Part shown: one piece after another, positions 62,713 through 64,000 of the stretch
Position numbering within the stretch: the stretch's first letter is position 1
How the letters are laid out: each line of letters begins with the position of its first letter
Assembly: GCF_042657065.1 (NCBI RefSeq)
Contig: NZ_JBHSNF010000001.1
Span: forward strand, 1,798,001 to 1,862,000
Length of the DNA: 64,000 bases
Source: Rhodanobacter ginsengisoli
Lineage (GTDB): Bacteria > Pseudomonadota > Gammaproteobacteria > Xanthomonadales > Rhodanobacteraceae
Direction of reading: 5' to 3'
Made by a program: the position numbers and the translations under genes
The notes under the pieces: model-generated
What the model saw: only the letters and a program-made list of their open reading frames with translations
Told to the model about the DNA's origin: nothing
Database searches by the model: none

Positions 62713-63378
62713 TCAGTCCTCCTTGAGTGCTTCGAGCTGATGCAGGTCGAGGCTGTCGAACTGCTCGCGGATCTGGAAGAAGAAGATGCCGAAAATGAAC
62801 ACGCCGACCAGCAGGTCGAGCGCGATGCCCAGCTCGATCACCATCGGCATGCCGTAGGTCGTGCTGTTGGCGGCGAAGAACAGGCCGTTCTCCATGGCCA
62901 GGAAGCCGATCACCTGGGTCACCGCCTTGTGCCGGGCAATCATCATCAGGAAGGCCAGCAGGATCACCGCCATCGCAATCCCCAGGGTCTGCCGGGTGAC
63001 CGTGGTGGCCAGCGAGCTGATCGGCTGGGCCAGCCCGAATGCGAAGATAACCAGGCCGAGCCCGACCAGCATCAGCGTGGGGATGTTCACCAGCGGGTCG
63101 CTGTCGCCCTCGATGCCCAGGCGGCGCATCAGCCGCATCAGGATCCACGGCATCAGAAAGACTTTTTCGATCAGGGTCAGTGCAGCGGACCAGTACAGAT
63201 GCGGCAAGTGCGCGGTGATGGCCACCAGCAGCGTGGACGCGGTCAGCACCACGCCCTGCCAGGCCAGCAGGACGATCAGCCGCCGCGTACGCCGCTGGGC
63301 CAGCATGGCGAAAGAGATCATCAGCAGGCCGGCGGCGAGGACATGCAGCAGCTGGGTGGCGAGGTTCAGTGGAGGCAT
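62713..63378 (-). CDS. hyfE: Hydrogenase-4-like membrane subunit HyfE (NuoK-like)
   Basis: 221 residues with about six or seven membrane helices. It shows the HyfE pattern, including the NuoK-like GFLAMENGLFFAANSTTYGMP segment with a conserved membrane glutamate (about residue 162) and PMVIELGIALDLLVGVFIFG. It is 3 nt after hyfC and 1 nt before hyfF in a tightly packed operon. Confidence 0.9.
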   Translation of the reverse strand: MPPLNLATQLLHVLAAGLLMISFAMLAQRRTRRLIVLLAWQGVVLTASTLLVAITAHLPHLYWSAALTLIEKVFLMPWILMRLMRRLGIEGDSDPLVNIPTLMLVGLGLVIFAFGLAQPISSLATTVTRQTLGIAMAVILLAFLMMIARHKAVTQVIGFLAMENGLFFAANSTTYGMPMVIELGIALDLLVGVFIFGIFFFQIREQFDSLDLHQLEALKED

Positions 63379-63381
63379 GAT

Positions 63382-64000
63382 TCAGGACCGCAGCAGCAGA
63401 TGGACGAGCACGCCCAGCACGGCCAGCAGGAACGCCATGCTGAGGAACTCCGGTGCGCGGAAGATGCGCAACTTGGCCGAGACGGTCTCGATCACCGCCA
63501 GCACCGCGCCGGCGATGGCCAGCTTGCCGACCAGCCAGGCGACGGCGAGCAGCAGCGGCAGCGGGCCGGACGTGTGCAGGGCGATCCCCCACGGCACGAA
63601 CAGTGCGAAGCCGATGCACGCGTAGTTGAACAACTTCAGCCAGGACGCCCACTCGATCAGTGCCAGGTGGCGCGCCGAATACTCCAGCAACATCGCCTCG
63701 TGGATCATGGTCACTTCGAGGTGAGTGGCCGGGTTGTCGATCGGGATGCGGGCGTTTTCCGCCAGCAGCACCATCACGAAAGCCACGCCGGCGAACGCGA
63801 GGCTCGGGTGCAGCGTCAGCCCGCTGGCGTTCAAGGTACCTTCCACCACGGTCGGCAACGCCGTGCTGCCGAACATCAGGAAGGCGTTGAACAGCACCAT
63901 CAGCAACGCCGGCTCGGCGAGAAAGCCGATCATCATCTCGCGTCGTGCGCCCATGCTGCCGAAGACCGTGCCGATGTCCATCGCGGCCAGCGCGATGAAC
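63382..64000 (-). CDS. hyfC: Hydrogenase-4-like membrane subunit HyfC (NuoH-like), 5' end outside window
   Basis: The last about 206 residues are visible; the frame stays open to the right edge. The diagnostic segment ARIPIDNPATHLEVTMIHEAMLLEYSARHLALIEWASWLKLFN contains the Glu/Asp residues that in complex I NuoH line the quinone-site entrance. The membrane helices continue to a C terminus ending LVHLLLRS. It is transcribed toward hyfE; hyfB and other upstream genes should lie to the right of the window. Confidence 0.9.
   Translation of the reverse strand, partial: FIALAAMDIGTVFGSMGARREMMIGFLAEPALLMVLFNAFLMFGSTALPTVVEGTLNASGLTLHPSLAFAGVAFVMVLLAENARIPIDNPATHLEVTMIHEAMLLEYSARHLALIEWASWLKLFNYACIGFALFVPWGIALHTSGPLPLLLAVAWLVGKLAIAGAVLAVIETVSAKLRIFRAPEFLSMAFLLAVLGVLVHLLLRS

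Overview
The window is chromosomal DNA from a GC-rich gammaproteobacterium of the Xanthomonadales/Lysobacterales. A Rhodanobacteraceae-type genome (Rhodanobacter, Dyella or Frateuria-like) fits best. This is inferred from gene content and order: an RpfE-family gene joined to recJ with prfB-lysS nearby (as I recall it from the Xanthomonas rpf region), a riboswitch-controlled solitary gcvP, smc-zipA, nudJ-mnmA-hflD, and a tmRNA tag of ANDDNYALAA. No insertion sequence, prophage, CRISPR array or rRNA operon was seen. Nearly all of the window is core genome.

Layout. 1-6 kb: rne (3' part outside the window) diverges from rluC, followed by a pterin dehydratase, nfuA, two small secreted cytochromes c and ssrA. 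6-10 kb: gcvP behind a tandem glycine riboswitch, and a VOC protein. 10-14 kb: tRNA-Leu(CAG) and the overlapping set rnr-rlmB-membrane protein. 14-21 kb: a phosphate block, pstS-pstC-pstA-pstB-phoU on the minus strand and a porin on the plus strand, both preceded by PhoB-box-like repeats, with rnt between them. 21-27 kb: nudJ-mnmA-hflD, clpS-clpA and infA. 27-35 kb: an FHA protein, then serC-pheA-aroA-kdsB-uvrC-pgsA, all plus strand. 35-39 kb: two identical tRNA-Gly(GCC), tRNA-Cys, a GAF/PAS/GGDEF/EAL protein and tRNA-Leu(UAA). 39-43 kb: agmatine degradation (aguA-aguB), a TraB-family protein and a BamE-like protein. 43-54 kb: an ABC-F ATPase, rpfE-recJ, a SpoIIAA-like protein, asnB, prfB with its programmed frameshift, a repeat-rich small exported protein, lysS, yciI and bolA. 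54-59 kb: smc-zipA and a cysteine-cluster protein. 59-64 kb: a minus-strand hydrogenase-4-like (hyf) operon running off the right edge.

The most interesting signal lies upstream of asnB. A 39-codon open frame has seven asparagine codons within ten, and is followed by a rho-independent terminator hairpin. An 8-bp GC-rich segment just after the Asn codons is perfectly complementary to the 5' arm of that terminator. This is the layout of a ribosome-mediated transcription attenuator sensing charged tRNA-Asn, placed directly before asparagine synthetase. I do not know of a described example. Second, the hyf operon encodes a catalytic-subunit homologue in which the usual NiFe cysteine motif reads with serines, so the complex is probably not a classical hydrogenase. 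Other RNA-level control is dense: a tandem glycine riboswitch, a terminator-like hairpin in the rne leader, an internal terminator between pstS and pstC, a strong hairpin beside the lysS start, and the RF2 frameshift.
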